DNA of 64,000 nt from Thysanoteuthis rhombus (GCA_963457665.1 OY735203.1:25567634-25631633), one strand, 5' to 3'; positions 1 through 13,650 are shown, numbered from the stretch's first letter. Made by a program: numbers and translations. The notes: generated by a model from the sequence alone, not told the origin.

Positions 1-275
1 TTGTAATGTCGAATAGTTGTCTGACATCCTTGTAACATGACCAGCCCAATATGCGTTTTTAATCGATTCAATGATAACTCTGATTTCTCTTTTCCCTCTT
101 ATATACGGTGTTGTTTGTAGTCATACAATATGTTGTTAAGCAATCCTTTCGTGTGCGTTATATGGTTCTCAGTTTGAGGGTCAATCTTTAGTGAAGTTCC
201 ATGTTCCAGTTTTGTTAGCGAATATCAGGAGTTTGCATTGGTTGTATATCCCTGTTTTTAGGATTAATGATGTAT
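1..275 (-). mobile_element. LINE 3'-region fragment (copy A)
   Basis: The minus strand carries the region between the RT thumb and the C-terminal GHVARM block of the window's main LINE family. On the plus strand it shares the phrases 'gtaacatgaccagcccaa', 'gttctcagtttgagggtc' and 'aggagtttgcattggttgta' with the longer minus-strand copy at 12048-13650. It is cut by the window edge and has no open frame. Decayed fragment; assignment rests on colinear similarity to the other copies. Confidence 0.7.
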
Positions 276-472
276 ATATATATGTATACATGGAAATAAT
301 AGATTTGCTATTTCGTTGATTGGCTCATTCCAGAAAACTGTTCGGTACAAAAAAAGTAAACCTTTAAATGTGGTGAAATTAAAGATTCGCTTTTGTTTCC
401 TCCTCAAAACATTTAGTTACCAAATTTATGAAATAAACCTATTACACATTGAATTACAGATTTGTACTGGAA

Positions 473-570
473 TATAGCTCTAGCCAAATCTACTGGTAGA
501 GCATTCTAACGAAATTAATTTCTACAAGCATCACAGATGGGGGGGGATTGAACATCGAATCCTAGGTATA
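473..570 (+). mobile_element. tRNA-derived SINE-like head
   Basis: A box-A-like stretch (tagctctagccaaatctact, followed by ggtagagca) is followed about 55 bases later by a box-B-like 'gaacatcgaatcc'. The spacing is right for an internal Pol III promoter of a tRNA-derived SINE. The cloverleaf is poor, so this is not called as a functional tRNA. Low confidence. Confidence 0.3.
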
Positions 571-894
571 CCTATCATAAAGAACAAAGTAGGAAACTTC
601 TTTCTATACTATCAAATTGAACAACATACATGGGAAATGCATAAGTATGAAAGGGCTTGGCTTTTTACTCAGAAAAAAATATGCACCTCCAAATAACATC
701 CTAAATAAGGAGCTAAATAAATCGAATGATTCGTCAGAAGAAGCAAAGGGTAGAAACATAAACGTGTTTTCTCTATTGTAATTAAATATTTTCATTTTGA
801 GCACTTTTATGGAATAAACCCATCATGATCGTGTATTGAATAACAAATTTTTACTTTGGTATATCGCCACAGGATTAGCCAGATTTCGTTATCA

Positions 895-1300
895 TCGGCC
901 GTGCAGAGTCAATACTTCCAGAACTTATCTAGTTAGTCTTTTCATATTGTATTTTGTTGGCCTGGGTTACGCATGTGATCTCCGGGGATCCATGCTATGG
1001 GTCGTGATAGCCATCAGTTGTCAGACATTCTTGCTACATGACCAACCCATTGCCATTTTAGTTTTTTTAGGGATTCTATGATATCTAAGACGCCAGTTTC
1101 CCCCTGATATAGTGTGCTGTTTTGTGATCTCTACATATGATGTTGAGCATGATTCTTCCAGGTGCAAATTGCATATTTCTCGGTTCGAGGGTCAGTCTCT
1201 TTGTCAGGTTATATGTTTTAGGTCCATAGGTGACTATCAGGAGAATGCATTGGTTTTATACTCTTCTTTTTAGGACAAATGGGATTCGTCTTGCCACCCT
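895..1300 (-). mobile_element. LINE 3'-region fragment (copy B)
   Basis: Second minus-strand copy of the same LINE segment. It includes the antisense of the 'GHVARM' block ('cttgctacatgaccaaccca'), the conserved 'tgtgctgttttgtgatctct' and the thumb-region tail 'aggagaatgcattggtttta'. It is colinear with 12170-12530 of the copy at 12048-13650. The GAT tail is missing and the copy is full of stops. An 81-codon open frame across it on the plus strand is antisense noise. Confidence 0.75.
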
Positions 1301-1384
1301 AGAGTGATTTTATGCTAGATTTCTTCTTCTTCTTGGGATTTCATTTATTCACTTTTTTAGCTAGATGTAGTTTACAACTATCTC

Positions 1385-1388
<4 letters not shown>

Positions 1389-1422
<34 letters not shown>

Positions 1423-1465
1423 AAACCTGCATATTTCCTCAAGTGGATTTGATATCATAAGAATG

Positions 1466-1520
<55 letters not shown>
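1389..1520. repeat. (TA)n microsatellites
   Basis: Two dinucleotide TA tracts (about 1389-1420 and 1469-1520) are separated by about 50 bases of unique sequence. The second ends in TGTGTG. Confidence 0.95.
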
Positions 1521-1527
<7 letters not shown>

Positions 1528-1656
1528 ATATTCAACGAATATTTTCATTTTATACTGTATTTCGTGTAGTACAGCATGAAATAATAAATATATTAAAGCT
1601 CTATTTTAAGAACTCCATGTAAAATATAAAGCATTCCGTATTATTGACTTATATTC

Positions 1657-1764
<108 letters not shown>

Positions 1765-1904
1765 CCGATGAAATTAATAGAATTTAGTGACATTCCTTGA
1801 TATAACAAAATTCCAGGCAAACAAAACATTCCATTCCAGCCTTACTTATTGTTTATTCTTACGTATCGTTTATCAAAAAGCCCTATAAATATTCCCTTCC
1901 TGGA

Positions 1905-2165
1905 CATCTCCAAGAAGTGGCAAGCAAAAATTGTTTGGGTAAGTTTACAAAATCCTAAATAATAGAGCTCCACCCACTTGTTTAGATGTGATTCACTTTG
2001 ACAAATAAACCAGTGTCAGAGACTTTCTGGTGGAACACCACAACAAAATGGAATAGACAAGCTTGGATGCTGCAGGGGTTTAACACAACTTTCATTTCGA
2101 CAGAAGACCATCACTGCAGCGTTTTTTATTGTATAGATAATAGAAAAAAATTAGAAAATCAATTT
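1905..2165 (+). repeat. Interspersed repeat family R1, copy 1
   Basis: It shares a core (caagcttggatgctgcaggg, then cacaactttcatttcgac, gaagaccatcactgcagc and a tail attgtatagataatagaaaa) with 5955-6075 and 7625-7735. All three are in the same orientation. The shared block is about 110 bp. No coding potential is seen. The family may be a SINE body, since copy 3 is followed by a box-B-like 'gttcgagtcctgcag'. Confidence 0.6.
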
Positions 2166-2244
2166 TTTCGTCAATATGTATATATTTATTAAAATGAATG
2201 AGCCCTTGCGTATCTGTAACATGATTTTTGCAGATATATAAAAG

Positions 2245-2575
2245 TTGTCACTTTGGCTCGGTCGGCAAGAGAGCCGTCTGAGGATCACATGGTAGTGATT
2301 TCAAATTTCGGTAGGGAAATGCTTAGTCTGTGTATAGGTCTGATTTATCATTATACGAGAGACAAACAGCAGAAGGTTTACTTCCCTAAATTTGGTGAAG
2401 ATAGCTGGTGTCGCTGTTACAATGAAGAAAAAAAAAAAAGACACAAAAAAACAAAAGCTCCAAAGTTTGACAGAACTCCAGAGTTTGGAAATTAGGTGAG
2501 GATCATTCTTGTTCCCCATGTTGTTATCGAAGGAGAAAAATCAAGTCAACTCCAAATTTGGACTGGAGTAATTCC
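2245..2575 (+). mobile_element. tRNA-derived SINE family R2, copy 1
   Basis: The head 'ttggctcggtcggcaagaga' resembles a tRNA box A and D-arm. The downstream body (ccagagtttggaaattaggt, then gttgttatcgaaggagaaaa and tcaactccaaatttggact) recurs at 7130-7225, where a similar head (ggtttagctcaatttgaaag) lies at about 6950. No protein is expected. The Pol III origin is inferred from the head only. Confidence 0.5.
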
Positions 2576-2836
2576 ATTTATCAGAATATAATAGTGTCCT
2601 GCGAGGGTTTTCTTTTTCAAATACTTTGAAAGATAAAGTATAAAACCCACGTACGTATTAAAACTGAAATAAACTTCTTTATATTTGTGAAGAGCTACAC
2701 CAATTGAAAAAAAAAAGTTACGTCAAACCAGGAAGACTTTAAAGACGTCTAGAATTCGATACAGAATTCATAGAAATTCCAAGTATTTTTTCTACCGCCG
2801 AACAATTATCAATAATATGCAATGCATTTCCCGGAA

Positions 2837-2886
2837 TATATATATATATATATATATATATACACGTACAATTTTCTTCAATTGTT

Positions 2887-2928
<42 letters not shown>
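2837..2928. repeat. (TA)n microsatellites
   Basis: Two TA tracts at about 2837-2862 and 2890-2928, followed by TACATA variants. Confidence 0.95.
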
Positions 2929-2940
<12 letters not shown>

Positions 2941-3057
2941 ACATACCATTTAAAAAATTGTTTATATATACACTGTCTACGCTAAATGATACATTCAGAG
3001 TGTATTAACGGGAGGTCATTTCAATTAGAGTTTAAAAGTAATATAACGCATTTATAA

Positions 3058-4419
<1,362 letters not shown>

Positions 4420-4760
4420 CTGAAAATCTAGACATTTACTCCCGGTTATATCCCCCCAAAAAAACTTTGAAAAAGATATGCGCTCCCCCCCTTCGATTAG
4501 GGAGTCAGTGCGTGGTATTATTTGCAACGTACGTTTATGCTAAGTGGTCCCTCAGGTCGTGTCTGACAGTATTCTCGCGTGCGGTTTTGAAAATTCCAAC
4601 TTTGTTTACTGAACGTTGTCCAACAAAGTACGTGTGAAGTAACTTATTCATTGACCATTTCTTCTTCGATTTTTTGATTGATCACCCCAATATGGTATGC
4701 TGCCAAGAGAAGTCGTTGACGTGACGGTTTCATTGAGTGACCTATCTTTGTTAAGTATCC
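4420..4760 (-). mobile_element. MITE-like family M1, minus-strand copy
   Basis: Reverse-complement copy of a family of about 400 bp also found at 8690-9110, 14445-14900, 16330-16730 and 52000-52345. The diagnostic internal phrase on its own strand is 'tgccatattggggtgatcaa'-like sequence preceded by 'gtcactcaatgaaaccgtca'. The two ends of better copies are loosely inverted (gtcac...aaaccgtca against gccgtcaacaaaaaccgtca), which suggests a non-autonomous DNA transposon. No coding capacity is present. Confidence 0.6.
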
Positions 4761-5954
4761 AATCTGATAAAAGATACTGATCTATCCATTTATATCATGT
4801 CACTGCATATATGTATATTCTTTCTTATAAGAAGATCGAACTCACTAGCAACAGCTTGCAGGTCCAATTTGATAACTATCGCCCTACTGTAGGCTGTAGT
4901 TGTAAGTATTTAGTAAGCCGTGTCTGAAACTGGACCTTAATAAAGAAGCAAACTGTGTAGGTTGAAATATGTATAATTGGCTGATTACCGCTGTACAGCA
5001 TGCACCCTATCCTTCTAATGAATGTGAGGCTGTACGTATGCATGTATGGACGCTTATTGTCATCAAACATGGAGGTAATATGAAGGCGCGGATGTCTACT
5101 GCCATAAGATATGAAAGTAACCCCGATAAATATGCTTATACATCATTTATATTTGATTAACAAGTGTCATGGTTGATTCTTGTCGATGCTCCAATCTCGT
5201 TTGCTTGGACACGTTGATTTACCTGCAAAAATTCCTTCCAAGGGTTGCTTTCGTTCATGCCTTTAACTTGTTTGATGGGTAAAGTTTTTACGGATTGGCG
5301 TAGCTACAGATATGAATAATAGAACGTATTTGGGTATCACTTGCACTATAGTTCCCTCTAAACTGCGCCTGCGCACCTATACCCATTACGTAATAAGTGC
5401 ACAAAAGATCAATGATTGTCCTTAGCGTTAGTTACCTGAAATAGCGTTGTAACTAATACTTATATTATTATACTTATAAGTATCAAAGTATCATAATGAT
5501 ATTTATTGAATACTCGTGTTTCATTTAACAGAATACCAAAAAAGGACTGGACAAAGTGGTTCAAAGTATAGTATAGAAAATTGAACTAAATATGTTAGTT
5601 CATTGAATGCAGCCATTCTTGTATCATATTAAAACATACTATTACAGTCTTATTAGTCATGAAAGATATGCCGTGCCAAAATTATCTTGAAAGAATTTCA
5701 AGTGTACATTTGCACAGGGCACTCACATTTTTTATCACGGGAAAAGATTTTCACAATATAAGAATTTTGCACTCGTTGACTACTTGAAATTAGAGGGTAC
5801 ATTGACTTGCACTACATCAGTCAACCGTCCAGGCGAAGTTATTCTTGATGCAAGCGAATATTCAATATTTTCCCGTTCCAAATCCTATTCGCAATGAATG
5901 CCGGGTAACTATAGTAGGGCAAATGTTATCAAGCATATCTTGCAGACCACTTCA
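4761..5954. other. No feature recognised
   Basis: AT-rich sequence with only short open frames in both directions. No repeat partner, RNA gene or protein motif was recognised. Confidence 0.5.
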
Positions 5955-6075
5955 CAAGTGTAAGTGAGTTCAATCCTGAACAAGCCTGGGTGGGGCAGAA
6001 TCAAACATCACTCATGTTTCTATTCCGACTGAAGATGATTACTGCAGTTTTTGTATTGTATATGAGTGGCCACCC
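5955..6075 (+). repeat. Interspersed repeat family R1, copy 2
   Basis: It matches copy 1 over 'acaagcctgggtggggcag', 'cgactgaagatgattactgc' and 'tttgtattgtatatgag'. The 3' side is truncated relative to copy 1. Confidence 0.6.
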
Positions 6076-6944
6076 ATGGTAAGTGCCTAACCAGCCATTA
6101 TGAAAAAAAAAAAGTTGAGAAAATCCTTATTAAAGTTTGAAGAACCCTTGCTGGTAATTTTTTTCCTTTTTTTAGAGCTGTATTGCTTAGGTAAAAAAAA
6201 AAAGAAAAAAATGATTTTGAAGCAAGTAAACTCAGCATTTTGATTAAGATGAATCCTGAATTTCAATTTTGTTTAAACAATCATTTATTTTGTTTTCGTT
6301 AAAACTGGTGAAAATCGCATGTGTCTCAGCCGGATAATTTCGTTATTTTTATGATTAGGATGTTTATCTCAGTCATGTTTTGGAGCTTTCATTACAGACT
6401 GTGGATTGTTCTTTGTATAACAATGTTCCTTAAATACCTATAGCGTTAATAAGCCAAAAAATGAAAGCGTGTATTTTCGTTTGTTTGAAGAGAAAACAAA
6501 AGTCTCACTTTATGCATAGTAGCATTGTGAGTATTTAAGATCTATTCAATATGCGTCAGAGTCATAATGTGGAGTGTTCAAGCCACAAAAACTACACAAA
6601 AGATAGTGAAATTTCGTCAAATTTTGATCACGATTTTCTCGAGGTTTTAGAAATTTTGTGAAGTTGCCCACTAGCTAATAGTGCTCCGAGTGCCTCGCGG
6701 TGGAACAGTATGGAGGGGTTGCTACATTACGCTGCAATGGCTTGCATGACAGTCTGTGTAACAATAAGTTACATTGGAGTACATTTTTCGCGCGACTATA
6801 AAATCTATCTTTAATGTGATAACTGACTCGGTTCTGATCGTAAATGATAAAGAAAAGGAATGAAATAGTGTTATCAAACATATCAATATCAAGCATTTTC
6901 TTTTGGGGTGATACGTTGGACACTTATCAATTCGCAGGTATACA

Positions 6945-7230
6945 GGACTTCCCGGTTTAGCTCAATTTGAAAGAGAGTCAACTTGCAGTCAATAAGTCGT
7001 GATTTCTAATCATCATAGGAAAACATTCATTTCAAATATTCAATTTATATATGCAATAACGTAATAACTCAGTCAGTGAAGAGTGACTACTGTTCATGTT
7101 GTTGTCGTTATTATGATAGAAGAAACGATTCAACTCCAGATTTGGAAAATTCGGTGAGAATCGTCCGTGTTCTTGTTGTTGTTACAACAGAAAAACAAAG
7201 TCAACTCCAAATTGGACTTTGACAAAACAA
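6945..7230 (+). mobile_element. tRNA-derived SINE family R2, copy 2
   Basis: The head 'cccggtttagctcaatttg' has a good box-A match. The body repeats copy 1 ('ccagatttggaaaattcggt', then 'gttgttgttacaacagaaaa' and 'gtcaactccaaattggact'). A further scrap of the body lies at about 7860-7945. The element is bounded downstream by purine-rich sequence. Confidence 0.55.
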
Positions 7231-7620
7231 ACAAGGTGGTAATCATAAGAAAATAGTAAAAAGTGAATGATAAACAAAAGAAAAAAAAGAAAAGAAAAAG
7301 TAATTGATTTGAGAGAGAAATTTCAAACAGACAGAAGAAAGTGTTGAGGTGGGAAAAAGTAATAATGGTGACGGATTAGAACAGAATATGACAGACCATT
7401 TTGAAAAAAAAAAGCTAAAAGAGAACGAACACATGAATAAAGAAAGAGAAAAGCGCCGGTTACATGTACTCTAAGCAGCTGGTGGCTTCGCGCCAAAATA
7501 TGCAAACCTTAGTAAAAAAAAAAAAGGGGAGAAAAACATTGGCGTTGAAGAATGACTACAGAGAAAAGAAATGCAAAAACAAATTTAGATTTAGTGCTAG
7601 AGAAAAAAACGAAGAATGAG
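7231..7620. other. Purine-rich stretch without genes
   Basis: The plus strand is dominated by A and G runs (gaaaaaaaagaaaag, ggaaaaagtaataatgg, gaggaaaggagac). Antisense open frames here are Phe/Ser/Leu-rich low-complexity artefacts. Confidence 0.6.
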
Positions 7621-7624
7621 GAAA

Positions 7625-7735
7625 GGAGACAAGCCTGGCTGCTGAAGTGTCAGCTCCATTCCTGCTTGAATTCGACTGAAGATGATTAGTGCAACTTTTA
7701 TATTGGATATATAATAGAAAAATACGTATAAGTCC
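7625..7735 (+). repeat. Interspersed repeat family R1, copy 3
   Basis: Third copy ('gacaagcctggctgctgaag', then 'cgactgaagatgattagtgc' and 'atatataatagaaaaatacg'). It is followed at about 7738 by 'tatgttcgagtcctgcagca', which resembles a tRNA T-arm/box B. This suggests the family is linked to a tRNA-derived head. Confidence 0.6.
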
Positions 7736-8689
7736 TATGTTCGAGTCCTGCAGCAGCCACGTTTTTCTTTGATTGTTATCTTTTGATTCTATTTACGTTA
7801 TCTAGGCCAAATGATTTCAAATCGGTTTGGTTAAACGTGACGGGACAGCCAAAGTAAAGAATTTGCTTTCTTTATATAAGTGGAAGCTTGTGATTGGTGT
7901 TTTTGTAGTTACGGTGGAAAAAAGTCAACTCTTGAATCGTCTGAAAAAAAAAAAAAAAGGATTATCTACTTATATGAAGAACACTGTGATGTTGTTGGTA
8001 CTCTCTCCGTAATCATAAACTCTTTCATTTGAAAAAAAAAAAAATAATGCTGATAAAAGTAACTCTTATCTGAAACAAGGGACTCTTCCACTGTAACGTA
8101 TTTACTTGTTCCTTCTTTTTTTAAAATCATGTGAAAAAATTTAGATACGTGTAGTGCTCGCCTTTCGTCACTTTTCCGCTTTTTATAGTGTTAGCAAACC
8201 CACACTCCCTGTCTTTTTTACATATCAGTCTCATGTACCTGCCACTAACACAACCTCTAATGACTCAGCCTGACATACCACCTTCACTAATTCACTGGGT
8301 TTCCCCCCCCGCTTCATATAATTCAATTGTAATTGCTTTTTCGTTTGGTGCCATTTCGGCTTTTATAAGAACGATCCACTTTCGGATAGCGAGGAGCCCC
8401 GTATACGCGTGATATATTTCTGCGGGTGTTCACTAGTGTAGTATAATGAGAACAATTGGAATAAAAAGGAGAGTAATTGACAAAAGTGTAAAATGTTTGG
8501 AAAGGAAATGAGCAAAAGGGAAAGAGAAAAAAAAGAATGAATGAATAAAGAATAGAAAAGGGAAACAACACAGTAAAAAAAGAAAGAAAAAGAATAAACC
8601 GAAAGGAGAATAAATAAGTGAATAATAAAAATATGAGATATAAAGAAAAGACAAGTCAGTTTCTCACTCAACATAAACTGGCACATAAT

Positions 8690-9110
8690 CGACATCATTT
8701 GGCAGCTTGCTATGTTGGGGGTGATCAGTGAATAAGTCACTTATCTTGACTTTTGTATTGCTGTGATCACTAGAGAAAAGTCCAAATTAAAAAAAAAAAC
8801 ACCATCAAACAAGTGTAGGTAATGCCGGGCATAAACTGGGGGATACATCTAGCATTCACTCAAATAGCTAATTGGCCCCGAGCCACTAAAGGCCTTTTTA
8901 GGGAGAGGGGTCAAAAATAAAAATAAATCGTTTTTCTTGTTGATATAGAAAGGAATAAATGTTGAAATCTTCTGTCCCCTAGCACCATTACTTTGGGTCG
9001 AAGGCGTGGTATATGCATAGATAGCCTGCCAGCCAGTCAGCCAGATCAACCTAGAAACCTAAGAGACCCATGTTGATAGTTTTAGTGACAGTTTTGGATG
9101 GAGGTTTCTT
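8690..9110 (+). mobile_element. MITE-like family M1, plus-strand copy
   Basis: It contains the family landmarks in order: 'cttgctatgttgggggtgat', 'gatcactagagaaaa', 'aatgccgggcataaactggg', 'ataaatgttgaaatcttctg', 'ccagccagtcagccaga' and 'tgttgatagttttagtgac'. The order and spacing match the copies at 14445-14900 and 16330-16730. No coding frame. Confidence 0.65.
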
Positions 9111-9399
9111 ATATATTAAGAAGAAAATGAAGAAGGACAGAAAAGCCGATAAAATACACTAATGGAAAAAAACAGAAAAAGAAAGTAAAAAAACAAAAAA
9201 AACGCTGATGAATAGAAAGGTTTCTTAGGGGAGAGAAAAAAAAAAGGTTTTGACGCATGTCAGTCGCTCTATGGCGACATCGGCTCCATTGTCTACAGAC
9301 ATGACAGCGCAACGAGCGGGAAAATAGAAGATCACGTGCCTTTCTCATCAATGTCAGGCCAACAAGAACTTGCATGAGAAGTGCAAAAACATCTTTCAG

Positions 9400-9870
9400 G
9401 TTAATGCTTGCAACATGGTTGCCATTTTGGCTAGTTTATAGCAAAATTTTAGGAGCATTTGGCCATCAACTATTTGGCTTGGTCATATTCAAATTTTTGG
9501 TCATTTTGACTTAGTTGCAGTACTGTAGTATCTTGGATATATCCTTATGTTAGGTTTGTACTCCAGTTTTGAAATACTTTATAAACAATCATTATGCTAC
9601 TATTCATCATTATTTCCTTCTTTTACAACCATGACGCCATCACCAAGATGCTGCAGCTGAAAACTCAAGATGGACGTAAATAGTGCAATTGAAAAAAGTT
9701 TTTAAAAAATTGTACTAATGACTAATAAAAAAAGAATATCAAAATAATCTTTGTGTAAACAATTTTGGCATTTGGTGATTTCAGCTTATTTTTATTTTTC
9801 CCTTTTTTTTTTTTACATGTTTATGGTCCCAAATGTTTCTAGCTATGTGGAGACCATGATTTGGAGGATG
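9400..9870 (+). mobile_element. Interspersed repeat family R3, copy 1
   Basis: It shares blocks with 20375-20620: 'tttttggtcat', 'ttgcagtactgta', 'aacaattttggcatttggtg' and 'aaatgtttctagctatgtgg'. The left end (catggttgccattttggcta) and the reverse complement of the right end (catggtctccacatagcta) look like degenerate terminal inverted repeats, which suggests a non-autonomous DNA transposon. Confidence 0.5.
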
Positions 9871-10419
9871 GTTCAAAATGGTGACCGGGACATGGAGAAC
9901 CTGGGGAGATAGGCACCCCATTACATTGGCAGCAGAGAAGCTACTAATGATATTGAGTTAACAAAATCGGTTTATTGTTGTAACATTATAAAATCCGTGT
10001 TTGTATGCTGTATCAGTGAATCAATGTAAAAAAACCCAGATAAAATCAAATTTCTATGAGATGACTTTAAAAAAAATCCTGAAACAGTTTCAGTGGAAGA
10101 GTCCATTGTTTAAAATAGTTGGTTGGCGATATGAGTCGATGCACTTGATAAGTAGCCAACGTGTAACCAATTGCCAAAAGAGTTTTGAGTTGGGTAACAC
10201 TATTCCAACATTTTTCCCGTTATTTGCGATCATAATCGGGCCAGTTAGCACTCATAAGAATCATACTAGAAAGTGATCAAGCTTAAAAAAGCGGAGCATA
10301 GTAGCTCTGAAAATGATGTAAATGTTGGTTATTCAAAGATATCGCCAATTACTATTCTCTCACGAATATAATGGGTTGATTTGCGATCTCTTCATGTAAT
10401 GTTAACAAAAGATCTAGGG

Positions 10420-11316
10420 TTTTGGTGATTCAGTAGCAGACTGGATTCAGAAGGAGCTACTCGATTACTGATAATCCTCAATCGGTGAATCAACTCAAAA
10501 GTGAAAGCAGCAGATTATAAAATGCCACTCACTACAGCATTTACAAAACTCTTCAAAAGTTTTCAACGTATTGAAAATCACTAAAGCTATTGATACAATC
10601 AAAAAACAAGGAGTAAAACCCGTACATGTCAGGGTTGCACAACATATTTACAAACTCAGTTATCAGACTACATGAAGGCTCAGATCTCTTTCAACTCGAG
10701 AAATGAGAGAGACGAGGCGACATCAGTTCCCCCAAAACTTTTCACAACTTCCCTCAAGATGATCCCCGCAAACTTGACCTGGACAAATTAAAGAATCAGA
10801 ATTGATTGCTAATACCTACATTACTTCAGGTTTGCAGACGACATCGTCATCTGTGCCTTGAACTTCCATAAACTCCAGAAAATGATAGACTAACTGAATA
10901 GAAGAAAGAAAGAAAGTTGATCTTCATATGGACTGTAAAAGCAATGTCTTGTGTTACGAATATGTTGAAGGCAAAGACACAACGATCTAAATCGAACACG
11001 CAGATCTGAAGAAAGTAAACCATTACATTCCTTGAAACACAAATATTACGCATGAATGTAACGTCACTTAATAGAATGTATTAGAAAACTTAAATGGCAA
11101 TGGGCTGGTCATGTTGCAAGAATGACAGAGAAGCGATGGACATCACGACTCACTATAAATATTCCCAGAAAACACATGCGTAACTGAGGCCGATAGAATA
11201 CAAGATAGAAAGATGAACTCGACGAATTTAGAAAATACTGGCTCTGCAACGCCCATGATAGAGAAATGTGGCGGATCCTGGCAAAGGTGTATGTTCAACG
11301 TTGAACGTTAAAAGAC

Positions 11317-11353
<37 letters not shown>
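10420..11353 (+). mobile_element. LINE copy C with FADD box and (GAT)n tail
   Basis: 5'-truncated non-LTR retrotransposon of the endonuclease/reverse-transcriptase type. Reading across frames, the order is an RT block 'QTGFRRSYSITD', a remnant of the RQGD..SPKLF region at about 10715, the catalytic box 'RFADDIVI' at 10828-10851 (FADD at 10831-10842), thumb remnants, then 'KLKWQWAGHVARMTEKRWTS' and 'YWLCNAHDREMWRILAKVY' before twelve GAT triplets at 11318-11353. The segment between about 10980 and 11070 is shortened. Frameshifts and stops make it inactive. The RT palm aspartates are retained as DD; the upstream palm aspartate block is lost with the truncation. Confidence 0.85.
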
Positions 11354-11356
<3 letters not shown>

Positions 11357-11929
11357 ATATTGGCCCTACATCGCCCACGACTGAGTCGTCTGTTAAATCC
11401 TGGGAAGATCTATGTCCTACGACGATTGCAAAAATGCTCCTGTTGCTGCTGTTACCGGGGATTATTGCAGGGATATCAGGCTCCAGAAGCGTCATTGTTT
11501 ATGATTAGAATTTGAAAGTAATCTTTTATCTAGTTACGTAGAATGTTTGACTATTCTGCATTTAGTAACCATGAGCGATAGTAACTGTAAACAAAAAAGG
11601 AAATGTAAAAAGAATTGAATGGCCGTGCCTAAAACTGCCACAATTTTAAAATTGGAATGTAAATCGGTGTCGCAACTATCAGTTAACTTCCTTTCTCCCT
11701 TTTTTGTTTATTTTAGTAACTAAGTTACAGGAAAGGAGGAAGAACATAGGAAGTGGTGGGAGCATTTCGGTATGTTCGCCAGTCAGTCAGTCATTCAGTC
11801 TCGGCCATCAACACTACAGATGCTAATATATTTAGAAAAAGTATCCCTAAATACACAGGGGCCAATTGAGCCAGTACCACATGAACCGATGTTGTAGCGT
11901 TTCGTGAGGTATTTTTCAAATAAAAGTCT

Positions 11930-12047
11930 ATTGATATAAATTTACACAAAGTGCCTCTTGGCAGTGTGTCATGTTGTGGTATGATCAATTAAAAGAATAA
12001 AAAATGTGGATAGGTTACTTCTTTTGTCAATTGCTGGGTGTTGATCA
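11930..12047 (+). mobile_element. MITE-like family M1, truncated copy
   Basis: 'cctcttggcagtgtgtcatg', 'ggtatgatcaattaaaag' and 'gctgggtgttgatcactaat' match the first about 110 bp of family M1. The similarity stops exactly where the (ATC)n of the next LINE copy starts, so the LINE probably inserted here or a deletion occurred at the junction. Confidence 0.5.
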
Positions 12048-12049
12048 CT

Positions 12050-12090
<41 letters not shown>

Positions 12091-13650
12091 GTCTTTTCAC
12101 GTCCGTCGTTGGACATACACCTTTCCCAGGATCCGCCATATTTCTCTGTCATAAGCATTGCCGAAGCAGTATTTCTGAATTTGTCTGGTTTATCTCTCCA
12201 TCTTGTATTTTGCCGGCTTCGGATTCGTATGTGGTCTCTGGAGATCCATGTTATGAGTCGTGATGTCCATCGGTTGTCTTTCATTCTTGCAACATGACCA
12301 GCCCATGGCCATCTGAGCTTTCTAATGGATTCTATGATGTCTCAGACCCCTATTTTCTTCCTGATATATTGTGCTGTCTTGTGATCTCTCCATGTGAGGT
12401 TTAGCATGATTTTCTCATGTGCACACTGCATGCTTCTCAATTTGTAGGTCTGTCTCTTGGTTAGGTTCCACGTTTCAGCCCCACAAGTGACTATCGGGAG
12501 GATGCATGGGTTTTATACCTTCTTTTTAGGATTATTGGAATCGCCTACAGGATCTACACCTTGTAGACTGATTGCCTTCATGACCATGGGAATTTCTCGT
12601 CGAATGCCTTTTTGAAGTCTATAATTGCTACAGCGGATGGCATTTTGTATCCTGCTGCTTTTCTTCCAGCTGATTTATGGAATGAAGATAGTCCATGGTC
12701 GAGTAGCTTATTCTAAATCCAGCCTGTTCACGAGGTTGGTTTTCATCTAGTGTCTTAGGGGTGATGATTTTGGTAAAACAGTTTATAGATGCAGTTGAGT
12801 AGGCTTATAGGCCTGTAGTTGTTGGGGTCTTTCGGGTTTCCTCTTTTTGTGTAGAAACATTATCATATCTGTGTTCCAGTCTTTTGGGACTCTACTCTGT
12901 TTCAGACACAAGTTGAAGAGAATAGCTAGTTTCTGTAGATGATCTTACCAGCTTTTTTGAGTAGATCGATGGTGATGTTATCTGGTCCAGGTGCTTCTCC
13001 CTTTTTTGTTTATTTGATAGCTTGTTTTACCTCACATAGTGTAACTTCTGGGAAGTCCTTGAACTGATTGTCAGCATCTTGCATATCCTGGTCGTTGTTT
13101 TGTTGCCCATGTCTCGAAGAGTAGAGTTATTGGTAGAATTCTTGGGCGCACTCGAAAATTCCGCCTCTGATGTTATATCTCCGTTTTGTTTGAGTATGCT
13201 AGTTATCTGTTTCTGTTCTATACTGAGAGCTTTGTTTATTGCTCTGAAGCCTCGCCGTTTTTCGAGAGAGGTCTTGATGATTGCTGTAGTGTACCTTCTT
13301 TTGTTTTCTCTTTGTTTCTTTTTAATCGTTTTTTTTTAATTCAGCCTACTCTATTTTCCCCTTGTTGTTGTTAGTTTGAGGTGTCTGCGCTTTTCAATGA
13401 GGTTCTTAGTTTCCTTCGAGATTTTACTAATGGTCGGTGCGTTTCTTGGTTTAAACATATTGGCAGCTTCTATAAGAGGGGTTGTTATTTTGCTATGGAG
13501 TTCGTAGATGTTTGTGTCGTTTTCATCGGTAAGGATTTTAAATCTGTTTTTCAATTTTAGGTTGAAGGGTTGAGTGAAAGTCTGTATATTCAAACTAAGG
13601 GGATAATTTAACATAAAAGTTAAAGGGCTGCTGCTGCTAAGTATTTTTGT
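12048..13650 (-). mobile_element. LINE copy D, longest, RT core deleted
   Basis: The minus strand carries the longest LINE copy in the window. From its 5' side the order is: a linker region with a 102-codon open frame (13351-13659; FNLKLKNRFKILTDEND...), the RT entry motif 'APGPDNITIDLLKKAG' near 12980, 'DMIMFLHKK' followed by a frame-shifted 'NNYRPISLLN' (about 12810), 'QAGFRISYSTMDYLHS' and the palm motif 'AIIDFKKAFD' (about 12620). It then jumps directly to the post-catalytic 'ILKRRY' region, so the YADD/FADD box and surrounding palm are missing. It continues through 'GHVARMKDNRWTSRLITW' to a (GAT)n tail (ATC at 12051-12090 on the plus strand). Non-functional. The clade is not assigned; the C-terminal layout is typical of RTE/CR1-grade animal LINEs. 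Confidence 0.85.

Noticed and set aside
12048-12284. Acid-tailed 78-codon protein ending in poly-Asp
   Set aside because: It is the LINE C-terminus read through the (GAT)n tail of copy D.
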